From NCBI RefSeq assembly GCF_030269685.1, contig NZ_BSTT01000001.1, positions 806,001-870,000 on the forward strand: 64,000 nt of DNA. The letters run 5' to 3'. A program made the position numbers and the translations under genes. Each line of letters starts with the position of its first letter. Position 1 is the first letter of the stretch. The notes beneath the pieces were generated by a model. The model saw nothing but the letters and a program-made list of their open reading frames with translations. It was not told the origin of the DNA and searched no databases. Origin of the DNA: Actinomycetospora sp. NBRC 106378. Its GTDB lineage: Bacteria > Actinomycetota > Actinomycetes > Mycobacteriales > Pseudonocardiaceae. Below, piece after piece: positions 53,234-60,922 of the stretch.

Positions 53234-54823
53234 TCAGGAGGGCGTGATGCTGGTCGCGCCGCTCGTCCGGTCCCATCGCAGGACACCGCGTTCGAAGGCC
53301 TGCGCGCGACCGGCCGCCGTCGTGAACTCCTCCCCGGTCGGCAGGCCGAGCTCGGACCGGTCCGCGCCGCGCGCCCGCCAGGCGTCGAGGATCGGGCCGC
53401 TCAGCTCGTGCGCACCGGTGTCCGGCGACCAGTAGACCGACCCGTGCGCGAAGTCGGTGAACCGTCCGCGGCCGTCGGCGGTGGCCTGCTCGACGCGGTC
53501 GGGGTCGCCGAGGTCGGGGCGGTCCGCCCAGGCGGCGCGGACGTCGGTGCCCGCGGCGGCGACGAGCTTGTTCACCTCGGCGCGGATGGTGTCCATCGCG
53601 GCGAAGCCGGCGTTGCCCGGGCAGGCGGTGTTCCCGACGTCGCGGTGCGCGAAGACGGCGTCGACCGTCGCCTGACTGCCCTTGGCGAACTTCGAGGTGC
53701 CGCCGCCGTTGGAGGTCAACGTGACCTTGGCGGCCGAGTCCCGGTACATCCCGCCGAGCTTCCACGCCGCGAGCTTCTCCACCGAGGTCAGCTCGGCGGG
53801 GGTCGGAGCGACGTCGGAGAGGTTGCCCATCATCGCGATGCCGAACGTCTCGCGGTTGAACCCGCCGGCGTGCGCCGCGATCACCGGACGGTCCATGCCC
53901 CCGGCGCGGCCCTCGTAGATCGTCCCGTACTTGTCGACCAGGGCGTTGTAGCCGATGTCGCCCCAGCCGTTCTTCTTCGCGTGGTAGGCGTAGATGCCCC
54001 GGACGATGGCCGCCGCCTGCTCGGGGCTGTAGTCGTTCGACTCGGCGGTGTGGTGGATCGTCACCGCCTTCGTCGTCGGGGAGTACTCCGGCGGCCACGT
54101 CATCATGCCCTCGTCGGCCCCCCACTGCGCCCGGGTCACGTAGGCCGGCGCGACGGGGGCACCGTCCCGCGCCGCCGTCTGGCGCTCCCGGGCCCGGGCG
54201 CCGATCGCCTCGTCGTTGCCCGACGTGCCGGGGTCGATGCGCTGCACCGCGAGACCATCGGTGACCGCTTTCCCGCCCCGGGTCGCGCGCACCTCGACGG
54301 CCCGCTTGTCGCCGACCCACACCGGATCGGTGCCGCCCGGCGCCGGCGCCGACGACCGTGACCCGGTCGCCGCGGTCCGCTGTGCGTCCTGCGCGTCCCG
54401 CTCGTCGCTGTTGGCGTCCAACGGCAGCCAGGCGCCCCACGCCCCGCTGTCGTCGGTGGACCGGAGCGAGATCGTGTCGGGATCCGGTCCGGTCCAGGTC
54501 ACGGCGACCAGCTGCAGCGGCGTCGAGGAACGCGCCACCTGCGCCCCGCTGCCGTCCCGGCCCTGCGGGGCGAGCGGAACGGGGCTGATCGAGGGCGGGG
54601 TCGGGTCCGCCGGCGGGAGCGTGGCCGCGGGCAGGGCGGACACCGCCGACACCGACGACGCGGGAACGGGCGCCTGCTCGGTGACCGCGACCGCCGCGGG
54701 GGCGGCGACCGCGAGGGCGGTGAACGCCCCGAACCCGAGCAGGACCCGCTGGAGCCGGCGCCGTGGCGGACCCGACGGGGCCACCCGCCGTCGGGAACCG
54801 TTCGTGGCCGACCACCGCGACAT
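53234..54823 (-). CDS. Secreted PGRP-type N-acetylmuramoyl-L-alanine amidase with LGFP repeat
   Basis: A 529-aa secreted protein: signal sequence (about residues 24-48), a linker region with a beta-sandwich-like part, then a peptidoglycan-recognition/amidase_2 domain from about residue 230 (TRAQWGADE, VTIHHTAESNDY, IYAYHAKKNGWGDIGYNALVD, FGIAMMGN, FAHRDVGNTACPGN), with zinc His residues in IHHTA and AHRD and the Cys in TACPG. The C-terminus has an LGFP-like repeat (GSVYWSPDTGAHELSGPI, ELGLPTGEEF), usual in mycolate-type cell walls. GGAGG lies 4 bases before the ATG at 54823. Confidence 0.9.
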   Translation of the reverse strand: MSRWSATNGSRRRVAPSGPPRRRLQRVLLGFGAFTALAVAAPAAVAVTEQAPVPASSVSAVSALPAATLPPADPTPPSISPVPLAPQGRDGSGAQVARSSTPLQLVAVTWTGPDPDTISLRSTDDSGAWGAWLPLDANSDERDAQDAQRTAATGSRSSAPAPGGTDPVWVGDKRAVEVRATRGGKAVTDGLAVQRIDPGTSGNDEAIGARARERQTAARDGAPVAPAYVTRAQWGADEGMMTWPPEYSPTTKAVTIHHTAESNDYSPEQAAAIVRGIYAYHAKKNGWGDIGYNALVDKYGTIYEGRAGGMDRPVIAAHAGGFNRETFGIAMMGNLSDVAPTPAELTSVEKLAAWKLGGMYRDSAAKVTLTSNGGGTSKFAKGSQATVDAVFAHRDVGNTACPGNAGFAAMDTIRAEVNKLVAAAGTDVRAAWADRPDLGDPDRVEQATADGRGRFTDFAHGSVYWSPDTGAHELSGPILDAWRARGADRSELGLPTGEEFTTAAGRAQAFERGVLRWDRTSGATSITPS

Positions 54824-54922
54824 CCGTCGTCCTCCGCTCCACCGTCGTTCCTCGCCGGAGCAGACTGTGTCACCCACATGCGCCCCAGTGGTGCGCCGAC
54901 GCACCACCCGCGTGGGTGATCT

Positions 54923-55567
54923 TCAGGAGGAGCGGGTCCAGAAGGCGACGTCGGCGTAGGTGGCGACCGAGCGCGCGGTGATGGAGTCGGCGCCCGCGCC
55001 GATCGGCCCGGAGACGAGCGGGATCAGCTTCGTCAGGTTGAGCACGCCGCGGCGGCCCGCCCGGCTCGCGAGGCGGTAGCCGATGCGGCGGTCGAGCTGC
55101 TCGCGGACCTCGGTGGGCAGCCGCCGCAGGCCGGTCAGCAGGGAGACCTCCTGCAGGTCGATCCCGGTGTGCTCGGCGAGCTCCGAGCCGTCCGGCCCGA
55201 GCACGCAGAGCAGGACCGCCGTGCGCACCACGGGGTCCTCGAGGTCGTGGCCGCGGGCGTGGGCGATCGAGGCGGCGAGCCGCGTGCACACCAGGTAGAG
55301 ACCGGTGGCACCGGCGGGCGCGGTCAGCAGCATCGTCGCGGCACCGCCGAGGCTGGTGAGCAGGCCGGAGCTCGCGGCGAGCCGGACGTGCGTGGTGGTC
55401 AGGCGCCGGATCGCGACGTCGACGTCGCCGTCGGCCTCGGCCAGGTGGTCGTCGGCGACCCGCCGGGCCGGCGAGAAGGGGCCGGCACCGCCGACCCCGC
55501 GGCGGAGCAGTTCGCGGACGAGCGGGTCACCGTTCCACGTCGCCGGCAGTGGGCGGTCGGGGTCCAC
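54923..55567 (-). CDS. EcsC-like protein
   Basis: A 214-aa protein similar in pattern to the EcsC family: a helical N-terminus, a glycine-rich hydrophobic stretch (LAASSGLLTSLGGAATMLLTAPAGATGLYLVCTRLAASIAHARGHDL-type) and the terminal LIPLVSGPIGAGADSITARSVATYADVAFW, the most characteristic block. The original EcsC is linked to protein export and ABC transport, but in actinomycetes its role is unknown. GTG start. It is upstream of the PGRP amidase on the same strand, separated by about 100 bases. Confidence 0.7.
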   Translation of the reverse strand: MDPDRPLPATWNGDPLVRELLRRGVGGAGPFSPARRVADDHLAEADGDVDVAIRRLTTTHVRLAASSGLLTSLGGAATMLLTAPAGATGLYLVCTRLAASIAHARGHDLEDPVVRTAVLLCVLGPDGSELAEHTGIDLQEVSLLTGLRRLPTEVREQLDRRIGYRLASRAGRRGVLNLTKLIPLVSGPIGAGADSITARSVATYADVAFWTRSS

Positions 55568-55603
55568 CTCGCCAGCCTGTCACGGATCGCGGACCGGGGA
55601 CGC

Positions 55604-55647
55604 ACGACGGCCCGGCCACCCTGGGGAGGGAGTGGCCGGGCCGTCGT
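55604..55647 (-). terminator. 16-bp hairpin terminator of secreted-protein operon 1
   Basis: ACGACGGCCCGGCCAC (55604-55619) pairs perfectly with 55632-55647. It is 17 bases after the stop of the last gene of the operon and near-identical to the hairpin at 56709-56744. Confidence 0.8.
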
Positions 55648-55664
55648 GGGGGGAGCGATCGCGC

Positions 55665-55979
55665 CTAGAGGACGTCCAGGGCGATCGAGTTGCCGTTCAG
55701 GTCGTCGTTCAGGATCGAGGTGCAGGTCAGGTTCGCGACGTTCGCGCCACCGACCGGGACCTGGGCGATCGCGTTCGCCAGGGAGTCGCCGGCGACGGTG
55801 CTCCCGGCCGCGGCGTCGCCGCCCTTCACCGAGCAGGTGTCGCCGCCGTGGCCGTGGTGGGACCGGTGGTGCCCGCCGTCGTCGTGGCTCGGCATGTCGC
55901 CGGCGAACGCGAGCGGCGCGCCCGCCACGAGCCCGGCGCCGGCACCGAGCAGCACCGCGGCCATCGTCGTCCTCGTCAT
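55665..55979 (-). CDS. Small secreted chaplin/rodlin-like protein A
   Basis: A 104-aa precursor with a signal peptide (residues 1-26, cleavage after AFA), a His/Asp/Gly-rich spacer and a conserved core of about 55 residues: TCSVKGGDA, AQVPVGGANVANLTC and SILNDDLNGNSIALDVL. Two Cys are about 38 residues apart. Three paralogues follow upstream. Length, two-Cys core, Asn/Gly/Val composition and export recall chaplins and rodlins of Streptomyces aerial hyphae, but the match is only in style. Second gene of operon 1, 28 bases after gene B. Confidence 0.75.
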   Translation of the reverse strand: MTRTTMAAVLLGAGAGLVAGAPLAFAGDMPSHDDGGHHRSHHGHGGDTCSVKGGDAAAGSTVAGDSLANAIAQVPVGGANVANLTCTSILNDDLNGNSIALDVL

Positions 55980-56007
55980 GTGGTCTCCGCCTCCGTGCCG
56001 GGGTCCG

Positions 56008-56406
56008 TCAGGCCGCCGGGAGGGTCGGCAGCTCGGTCGGGAGTTCGGTCGGGAGTTCGGTCGGGAGCTCGGTCGGGAGCTCGGTCGGGAGCTCGGTCGG
56101 CAGGTCGGCGCCCAGCACCGAGACCGCGATCGAGTTGCCGTTGAGGTTGTCGTTCAGGATCGAGGTGCAGGTCAGGTTGGCGATGTCGGCGCCACCGACC
56201 GGTGCCTGGGTGACGACGTTCGCCAGGGAGTCGCCGGTGATGGTGCTCCCGGCCCCGGCGTCCCCGCCGAGCACGGAGCACGTCGGGCCGGAGTGTCCGC
56301 CGTGACCGTGGTCGTCGCCGTGGGACTCGGTGGCCGAGGCGAGCGGGGCGACGGCCGCGAGGCCGGCGAGCACGCCGACGCCGACCACGCCGATCTTGCT
56401 GATCAC
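56008..56406 (-). CDS. Small secreted chaplin/rodlin-like protein B with PTEL repeat tail
   Basis: A 132-aa paralogue starting at GTG 56406 with AGGAG 6 bases upstream. The signal peptide ends ASA; then a His/Gly-rich spacer, TCSVLGGDAG, APVGGADIANLTC and SILNDNLNGNSIAVSVLG. Unlike its relatives it has a C-terminal tail of six PTEL units encoded by 12-bp tandem repeats. First gene of operon 1; it is preceded by a palindrome shared with operon 2. Confidence 0.75.
   Translation of the reverse strand: MISKIGVVGVGVLAGLAAVAPLASATESHGDDHGHGGHSGPTCSVLGGDAGAGSTITGDSLANVVTQAPVGGADIANLTCTSILNDNLNGNSIAVSVLGADLPTELPTELPTELPTELPTELPTELPTLPAA
56029..56100 (-). repeat. Six tandem 12-bp repeats encoding PTEL
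   Basis: Six head-to-tail copies of a 12-bp unit (GAG[C/T]TCGGTCGG on the plus strand) encode (PTEL)6. Copy number could vary by slippage while keeping frame, because the unit is a multiple of three. Confidence 0.9.
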
Positions 56407-56484
56407 GAGTTCTCCTGGGGAGCTGCAGGGGGAGAGCCGCCGTGCGGTGGCATCGAGGGGATCAACGGCACCTGTACGAAAAAG

Positions 56485-56508
56485 GTGACTCGTCGTCACC
56501 GGAAGGCG
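56485..56508 (-). promoter_or_regulatory. Conserved palindrome upstream of operon 1
   Basis: Plus-strand reading: GTGAC (56485-56489), five bases, GTCAC (56495-56499), then CGGAAGGCG. The same layout stands before operon 2. It lies 78 bases upstream of gene B. The whole gap 56407-56758 (352 bases) holds this element, the terminator of operon 2 at its far end and otherwise no gene. Confidence 0.6.
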
Positions 56509-56708
56509 TCGTCGGTTGCTGCACCCGTGCAGAAACGTGTCCGTGAATGCCACGGACAGCGCAGATCGGTGGCCGTCGGCGACCCGGTCGAGCGGCGACG
56601 GCGATCGTTCGTCGGGGGAGGACCGCCACGCAGCGCGACGAGCAGGAGTGGATCTCCGACGGCCGGAGGTCCCCGTCCGGGGCAGTTGTGCCCGGGGGCG
56701 GGAACGAC

Positions 56709-56744
56709 GACGGCCCGGCCACCGCGAAGGGTGACCGGGCCGTC
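56709..56744 (-). terminator. Hairpin terminator of secreted-protein operon 2
   Basis: GACGGCCCGGCCAC (56709-56722) pairs with GTGACCGGGCCGTC (56731-56744) with one mismatch. It is 14 bases after the stop of gene C and nearly identical to the terminator of operon 1. Confidence 0.75.
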
Positions 56745-56758
56745 CGGGGGTCGGGCGC

Positions 56759-57055
56759 CTACAGCACGTCGGCGGTCAGCCGGTTCATGCTGAGGTTGTC
56801 GTTCAGGATGCTGTTGCACAGCAGGTTGCCGACGTTGGCTCCGCCGACCGGGGCCTGGGCGACGGCGCCCACGAGCCCCTCGCCGGATCCGCGGTTGTCG
56901 GCCGTGGCCGCACCGCCCTGCGCGGAGCAGGTCGAGCTCGGGGCCGCGGGACGCGGGCTGTCGTGGTGCGACTGGTTCGCGGACGCGAAGGGCGCGATCG
57001 CGACGAGGCCGGCGGCCACGGTCAGGGTCACCAGGGCGGGCTTGCGGTAGGACAC
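56759..57055 (-). CDS. Small secreted chaplin/rodlin-like protein C
   Basis: About 98 aa with a signal peptide ending ASA, a short His/Pro spacer, then TCSAQGGAAT, AQAPVGGANVGNLLC and SILNDNLSMNRLTADVL. Second gene of operon 2. The ATG at 57061 has GAGGAG immediately adjacent; the GTG two codons later (57055), six bases after GAGGAG, is the likelier start. Confidence 0.72.
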   Translation of the reverse strand: MSYRKPALVTLTVAAGLVAIAPFASANQSHHDSPRPAAPSSTCSAQGGAATADNRGSGEGLVGAVAQAPVGGANVGNLLCNSILNDNLSMNRLTADVL

Positions 57056-57085
57056 GGTCATCTCCTCGCGGTGGGTCGGGGCGTC

Positions 57086-57415
57086 TCAGAGGCCGAGCAG
57101 GCCGAGCACGTCGAGGCCGTCGCCGAGGACGGACAGGTCGACGACGTTGCCGCTCAGGTTGTCGTTGAGGATGCGGTTGCAGACGATGTTCGCGGCGTTC
57201 AGGCCGCCGACCGGCGCCTGGACCACGGCACCCACCAGGCCCTCGCTGTCCGCGCGGTTGGTCGCCGTGGCGTTGCCGCCCGCGACCGAGCAGGTGGAGG
57301 AGGGGCCGGTCCCGCCGTGCGGGCCGCCGTGCGACTCGGTGGCCGAGGCGAGCGGCGCGAGCGCGACGAGGCTGGCGGCCACGCCGACTCCTGCGATGCC
57401 GAGCTTGGTGATCAT
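57086..57415 (-). CDS. Small secreted chaplin/rodlin-like protein D
   Basis: A 109-aa paralogue from ATG 57415, with AGGAG 5 bases upstream. The signal peptide ends ASA; then HGGPHGG spacer, TCSVAGGNAT, QAPVGGLNAANIVC and RILNDNLSGNVVDLSVLG. The C-terminus has a short hydrophobic tail (LDVLGLLGL). First gene of operon 2. Its N-terminus is closely similar to B and its core to C, so the four genes arose by duplication of a pair. Confidence 0.75.
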   Translation of the reverse strand: MITKLGIAGVGVAASLVALAPLASATESHGGPHGGTGPSSTCSVAGGNATATNRADSEGLVGAVVQAPVGGLNAANIVCNRILNDNLSGNVVDLSVLGDGLDVLGLLGL

Positions 57416-57500
57416 GGGAACTCCTGGACGGTCGTGAGGGGAGCGGTCGGCCGCCCCGAGGAGCGACATCGACTGCGTCAACGACCGTTGCGCGAACTTC

Positions 57501-57524
57501 GTGACCGAGTGTCACCGGAAGGCG
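57501..57524 (-). promoter_or_regulatory. Conserved palindrome upstream of operon 2
   Basis: GTGAC (57501-57505), five bases, GTCAC (57511-57515) and CGGAAGGCG (57516-57524), the same arrangement as before operon 1, 85 bases upstream of gene D. The rest of the gap to 57687 holds no recognisable gene. Confidence 0.6.
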
Positions 57525-57687
57525 GCATCAGTTCCCCGACCCGTGCTCGACCGGCGGCCGACGATCACGTGCGGCGACGGCCTGGCCGGCGCACGGTCCC
57601 GGATGTGGGGGTCGCGAGGTGCACTCGACGGCGGGTTCAGACCACGAAGTGCAGTGACGCGGCGTGAGATCTTGAGGATCGACGTCG

Positions 57688-58344
57688 TCAGTTCGGGTTG
57701 GACGCGAGCAGATCGAGCGCGGCTCCCAGATCGCCGGCCCACGCCTCCGCGCGGTCCCGGCGGGCCGCCCGTTCGAGGCGCTCCCGCTGGGCGGGCGCCC
57801 GGGTCCAGGCCACGACGACGGGGTCCACCCGCGCGCCGTAGTGCGCGTCGATGACCAGCTCGGCGAGGTGGTGGTCGGCGCTCGCGGTGTCCTTGTACTC
57901 CCAGATGCCGAGCAGGCGCGCGGGCCCGTCGCCGAGTCCGGAGGCGTCGTCGAGGAACGACGTGGCCGTCGCGACGGGCAGGTCCGGGTGCGGGCCGGGG
58001 TGCCGGTCGAGCAGGGCGACCCACAGGGTGTCGACGAAGTCCCGCACCGCGGTCCGCTCGGCGGTGGTCCAGTCGACCCAGAAGGCCGCGATGCGGGAGA
58101 GGACGGAGTGCAGGTCCACCCGGTCGTCGGTCACGACCGCGCGCAGCAGCCACGGCGTGAGGGCACGGACGTCGTCGGGGGCGCCGATGGTGGTACCCAG
58201 TCCGAGCGCGAGGGACAGCGGGTCCGCCTCCGCGAGGACGACCGGGCCCTGCCGCGGCGTGCAGCTCTCCAGGACGTCGCGGGCCGGGTGCGCGACGAAG
58301 GCGGCCTCCACCTGCCACAGTGCCGCCGCGACATCCGCTTCCAC
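57688..58344 (-). CDS. Hypothetical protein, about 218 aa
   Basis: I do not recognise this family. The product is soluble and mostly helical, with conserved-looking Trp/Tyr/Asp segments (ALWQVEAAFVAHPARDVLESC, IAAFWVDWTTAERTAVRDFVDTLWVALLDRHPG, LGIWEYKDTASADHHLAELVIDAHYG). There is no signal peptide or membrane segment. The frame is open to 58401, but GTG 58344 with CAGAAT 7 bases upstream is a good leaderless start and gives a helix beginning at VEADVAAAL. Divergent from the carboxylesterase. Confidence 0.6.
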   Translation of the reverse strand: MEADVAAALWQVEAAFVAHPARDVLESCTPRQGPVVLAEADPLSLALGLGTTIGAPDDVRALTPWLLRAVVTDDRVDLHSVLSRIAAFWVDWTTAERTAVRDFVDTLWVALLDRHPGPHPDLPVATATSFLDDASGLGDGPARLLGIWEYKDTASADHHLAELVIDAHYGARVDPVVVAWTRAPAQRERLERAARRDRAEAWAGDLGAALDLLASNPN

Positions 58345-58358
58345 GTTCGCGATTCTGG

Positions 58359-58371
58359 GGCTTGACAAGCC
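58359..58371. promoter_or_regulatory. 13-bp palindrome between divergent genes
   Basis: GGCTTG-A-CAAGCC is a perfect inverted repeat with one central base, just upstream of the -10 box of the hypothetical gene and 115 bases before the carboxylesterase start. It could be an operator; no regulator gene is adjacent. Confidence 0.35.
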
Positions 58372-58485
58372 GACACGCGCCACTGATCGGGCGCTTCCCA
58401 CCTGATGGTGTCACTCTTCGTGTTCTCGCGTACGGCCGAGCGGGCAGGGCCGTCGGACCGCCTCCCCGAGTGGCACAGTGAAGGG

Positions 58486-60006
58486 GTGGAACGCACGCGT
58501 ACCGATGTCGAGGTCAGCACGACGACGGGTGCGCTGCGGGGCCTGGCCCGCAACGGGTTGGTCTCGTGGCGGGGCATCCCGTACGCGGCGCCGCCCGTGG
58601 GTCCCCGACGGTGGCGCGCCCCCGAGCCGGTCGCGCCCTGGGACGGGGTCCGGGACGCGACGACGTTCGGCCCGGTCCCCCCGCAGGAGCGGACCGGCGA
58701 GTTCCTCGGCGCCGGGAAGCACACCCCGATGGCGGAGGACTGCCTGACGCTCAACGTCGTCGCTCCGGCCGCGCCCGCCGACGCCCCGCGTCCGGTGATG
58801 GTGTGGTTCTACGGCGGGGCCTTCGTCGTCGGGGCCGCCTCCGCGACCACCTACCGCGGCCACGGGCTCGTGGCGCGCGGCGACGTCGTCTACGTCAGCG
58901 TGAACTACCGGATCGGGGCGCTCGGCTACGTCGACGTCTCGTCCTACGGCACCCCCGAGCGACCGATCGACTCCAATCTCGGGCTCCGCGACCAGATCGC
59001 GGCGCTGCAGTGGGTGCGCGACAACATCGCGGCGTTCGGCGGCGACCCCGACGACGTCACGATCTTCGGGGAGTCCGCCGGGGCGATCTCGGTGACCACC
59101 CTCATGACCGTCCCGGCCGCACGCGGGCTCTTCCACCGCGCGATCGCGCAGAGCTCGGCGCCGGGGGTCGCCTACTCGCAGGAGCGGGCCTCCGGCTGGG
59201 GCGAGCGCTACCTCCGCGAACTCGAGCACGTGGTCGGCCGGACCGACGACCCGGTCGCACTCCTCGACGGGGCCACCACCGACCAGCTCCTGCACGCCGC
59301 CCGCCGCTACCGGCACGCCGCCGACGACACGCCGGGCGTGCTGCTCACGGCGCCGGTGGTGGACGGCGACCTGCTGCCCGAGGCGCCGCTCGACGCCTTC
59401 GCCGCGGGCCGCTCCGCGCCCGTGCCGTTGATCATCGGGACCAACGACACGGAGGGCCGGCTCTTCGAGCTGCCGGGGCTGCGCCTCGACCTCCTCGTGT
59501 CCGACGAGCGCGTCGCGGCCGTGTTCGCGGCGACCCAGCCCGAGCTGCGCGATCAGGTCCTCGCGGCCTACCGCGGCACCCCGTACCGCAAGGACCTCGG
59601 CGGCGACTACCTGTTCTGGTACCCGTCGGTGCAGGTCATGGAGGGCCACAGCGCGGCGGGCCACCCGGTCTACGCCTACCGCTACGACCTCGCCCCGCGC
59701 CTGCTTCGCCTCCTCGGCCTGCGCGCGACCCACGGGACCGAGCTCTACGCCGTGTTCGGACTCGCCCGGTCCCGCGCCGGACAGGTGCTGACCGCGCTCG
59801 GGGGTGCCCGCGCCCTCCGGGTCGTCTCGCGGAGCCTGCAGCGCGACTGGACGACCTTCGCCCGCACCGGGGCGCCCGCCTCGCACTGGCCGCGGTACAC
59901 CGCCGAGGACCGGCTCACCCGGATCGTCGACGCCCACGACCGCATCGAGGCCGACCCTCGCCGGGGCCGCCGCCTCGCGTGGGCCGGCTACCGCGGCTAC
60001 CGCTGA
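58486..60006 (+). CDS. Type-B carboxylesterase
   Basis: A 506-aa serine hydrolase of the carboxylesterase/cholinesterase family. The opening G-x-x-x-G-x-P-Y-A-x-PP pattern (WRGIPYAAPPVGPRRW), EDCLTLNV, WFYGGAFVVG oxyanion loop, FGESAGA with the nucleophile Ser and the late HGTELYAVF carrying the catalytic His are all present. Substrate unknown; these enzymes act on many esters. GTG 58486 is used; CACAGT ends 6 bases before it (leaderless), and GAAGGG overlaps that gap. Confidence 0.92.
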   Translation: MERTRTDVEVSTTTGALRGLARNGLVSWRGIPYAAPPVGPRRWRAPEPVAPWDGVRDATTFGPVPPQERTGEFLGAGKHTPMAEDCLTLNVVAPAAPADAPRPVMVWFYGGAFVVGAASATTYRGHGLVARGDVVYVSVNYRIGALGYVDVSSYGTPERPIDSNLGLRDQIAALQWVRDNIAAFGGDPDDVTIFGESAGAISVTTLMTVPAARGLFHRAIAQSSAPGVAYSQERASGWGERYLRELEHVVGRTDDPVALLDGATTDQLLHAARRYRHAADDTPGVLLTAPVVDGDLLPEAPLDAFAAGRSAPVPLIIGTNDTEGRLFELPGLRLDLLVSDERVAAVFAATQPELRDQVLAAYRGTPYRKDLGGDYLFWYPSVQVMEGHSAAGHPVYAYRYDLAPRLLRLLGLRATHGTELYAVFGLARSRAGQVLTALGGARALRVVSRSLQRDWTTFARTGAPASHWPRYTAEDRLTRIVDAHDRIEADPRRGRRLAWAGYRGYR

Positions 60007-60020
60007 CCCTTCCCGACGGC

Positions 60021-60205
60021 GGGTGCTCGGCGCGCTCCCGCCGCGAGGGTTACACCAGGCATGCCCGCGGCCCCCGGAACCTGCCCCACGTCACCCTCGC
60101 GGCCGGGGCGGGGTGCTCGGCGCGCTCGGCGCGCTCCCGCCGCGAGGGTTACACCAGGCACGCCCGCGGCCGCCCGAACCTGCCCCACGTCACCCTCGCG
60201 GCCGG
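60021..60205. repeat. Duplicated 90-bp palindromic intergenic repeat
   Basis: Two near-identical units (60021-60106 and 60111-60205) stand head-to-tail between the carboxylesterase and the pentapeptide gene; the second has a 7-base internal duplication of GCGCTCG type. Each unit begins and ends with arms CCGCGAGGGT and ACCCTCGCGG, so it can fold as a stem with about 45-50 bases inside. No open frame is convincing. This looks like a dispersed palindromic (REP-like) element or a terminator pair. Confidence 0.65.
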
Positions 60206-60247
60206 CCGAGGGGTGGGCTCCACGCCGTGGCGAGCCGCCGGTGGACG

Positions 60248-60916
60248 ATGACCCGCGTGGCGGAGATGACCGGCGCCGAGGTGCGCGCCCTGCTGGCCGA
60301 GGGCGGGACGGTCCGTGACGTCGTGGCCGAGGAGCCGGACCTGCACGGGCTCGACCTGTCGGGGATCACGCTCGAGGCGTGCCGCCTGCCGGGCGCCGAC
60401 CTGCGGGGCGCGACGCTGGACGCGGTGACGGTGCGCGGCGGGTCGCTGGCCGGCGCGATCCTCGTCGACGCCGACCTCACCGACGCGACGTTCGAGGCCG
60501 TCGACCTCTCCCGGATCCGTCTGACCGGGGCGCTGCTGACCGAGACCCGGTTCGCCGACTGCCGCATGATCGGCGCGGACCTGTCCGGGGTGCGCGGACT
60601 CGCCGTCTCCTACCGCCTCGACGGGTGCAACCTCGGTCTGGCGAACCTGCAGGACGTGCCGTGGCGGGGTGCGCACCTGCGCGGCGTGGACCTCTCCGAG
60701 GCCGACCTGCGCGGCGCCGACCTCCGCGACGCCGTGCTGACCGACTGCGTGCTCCGCGACGTCGACCTCGGCCACACCCGACTGACCGGCGCCGACCTGC
60801 GGGGCACCGACCTCGGCGGCCTCTCCGACGACAGCCCGCGCACCCTGCGCGGCGCGATCATCAGCGAGGCCCAGGCCGCGGCGGTGTGCCGCGCCCTCGG
60901 CCTCGTCGTCGCCTGA
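60248..60916 (+). CDS. Pentapeptide-repeat protein
   Basis: A 222-aa protein made almost entirely of A(D/N)LxX pentapeptides from about residue 30 to 195 (DLHGLDLSG, GADLRGATL, GAILVDADL, EADLRGADL and so on), which form a right-handed beta-helix. Some members mimic DNA and protect gyrase from quinolones (Qnr, MfpA); MfpA-like proteins have the central residues Leu/Phe, as here, but there is no way to tell the target. The C-terminus is helical. ATG 60248 lies 42 bases after the palindromic repeat. Confidence 0.88.
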   Translation: MTRVAEMTGAEVRALLAEGGTVRDVVAEEPDLHGLDLSGITLEACRLPGADLRGATLDAVTVRGGSLAGAILVDADLTDATFEAVDLSRIRLTGALLTETRFADCRMIGADLSGVRGLAVSYRLDGCNLGLANLQDVPWRGAHLRGVDLSEADLRGADLRDAVLTDCVLRDVDLGHTRLTGADLRGTDLGGLSDDSPRTLRGAIISEAQAAAVCRALGLVVA

Positions 60917-60922
60917 CGTGTC

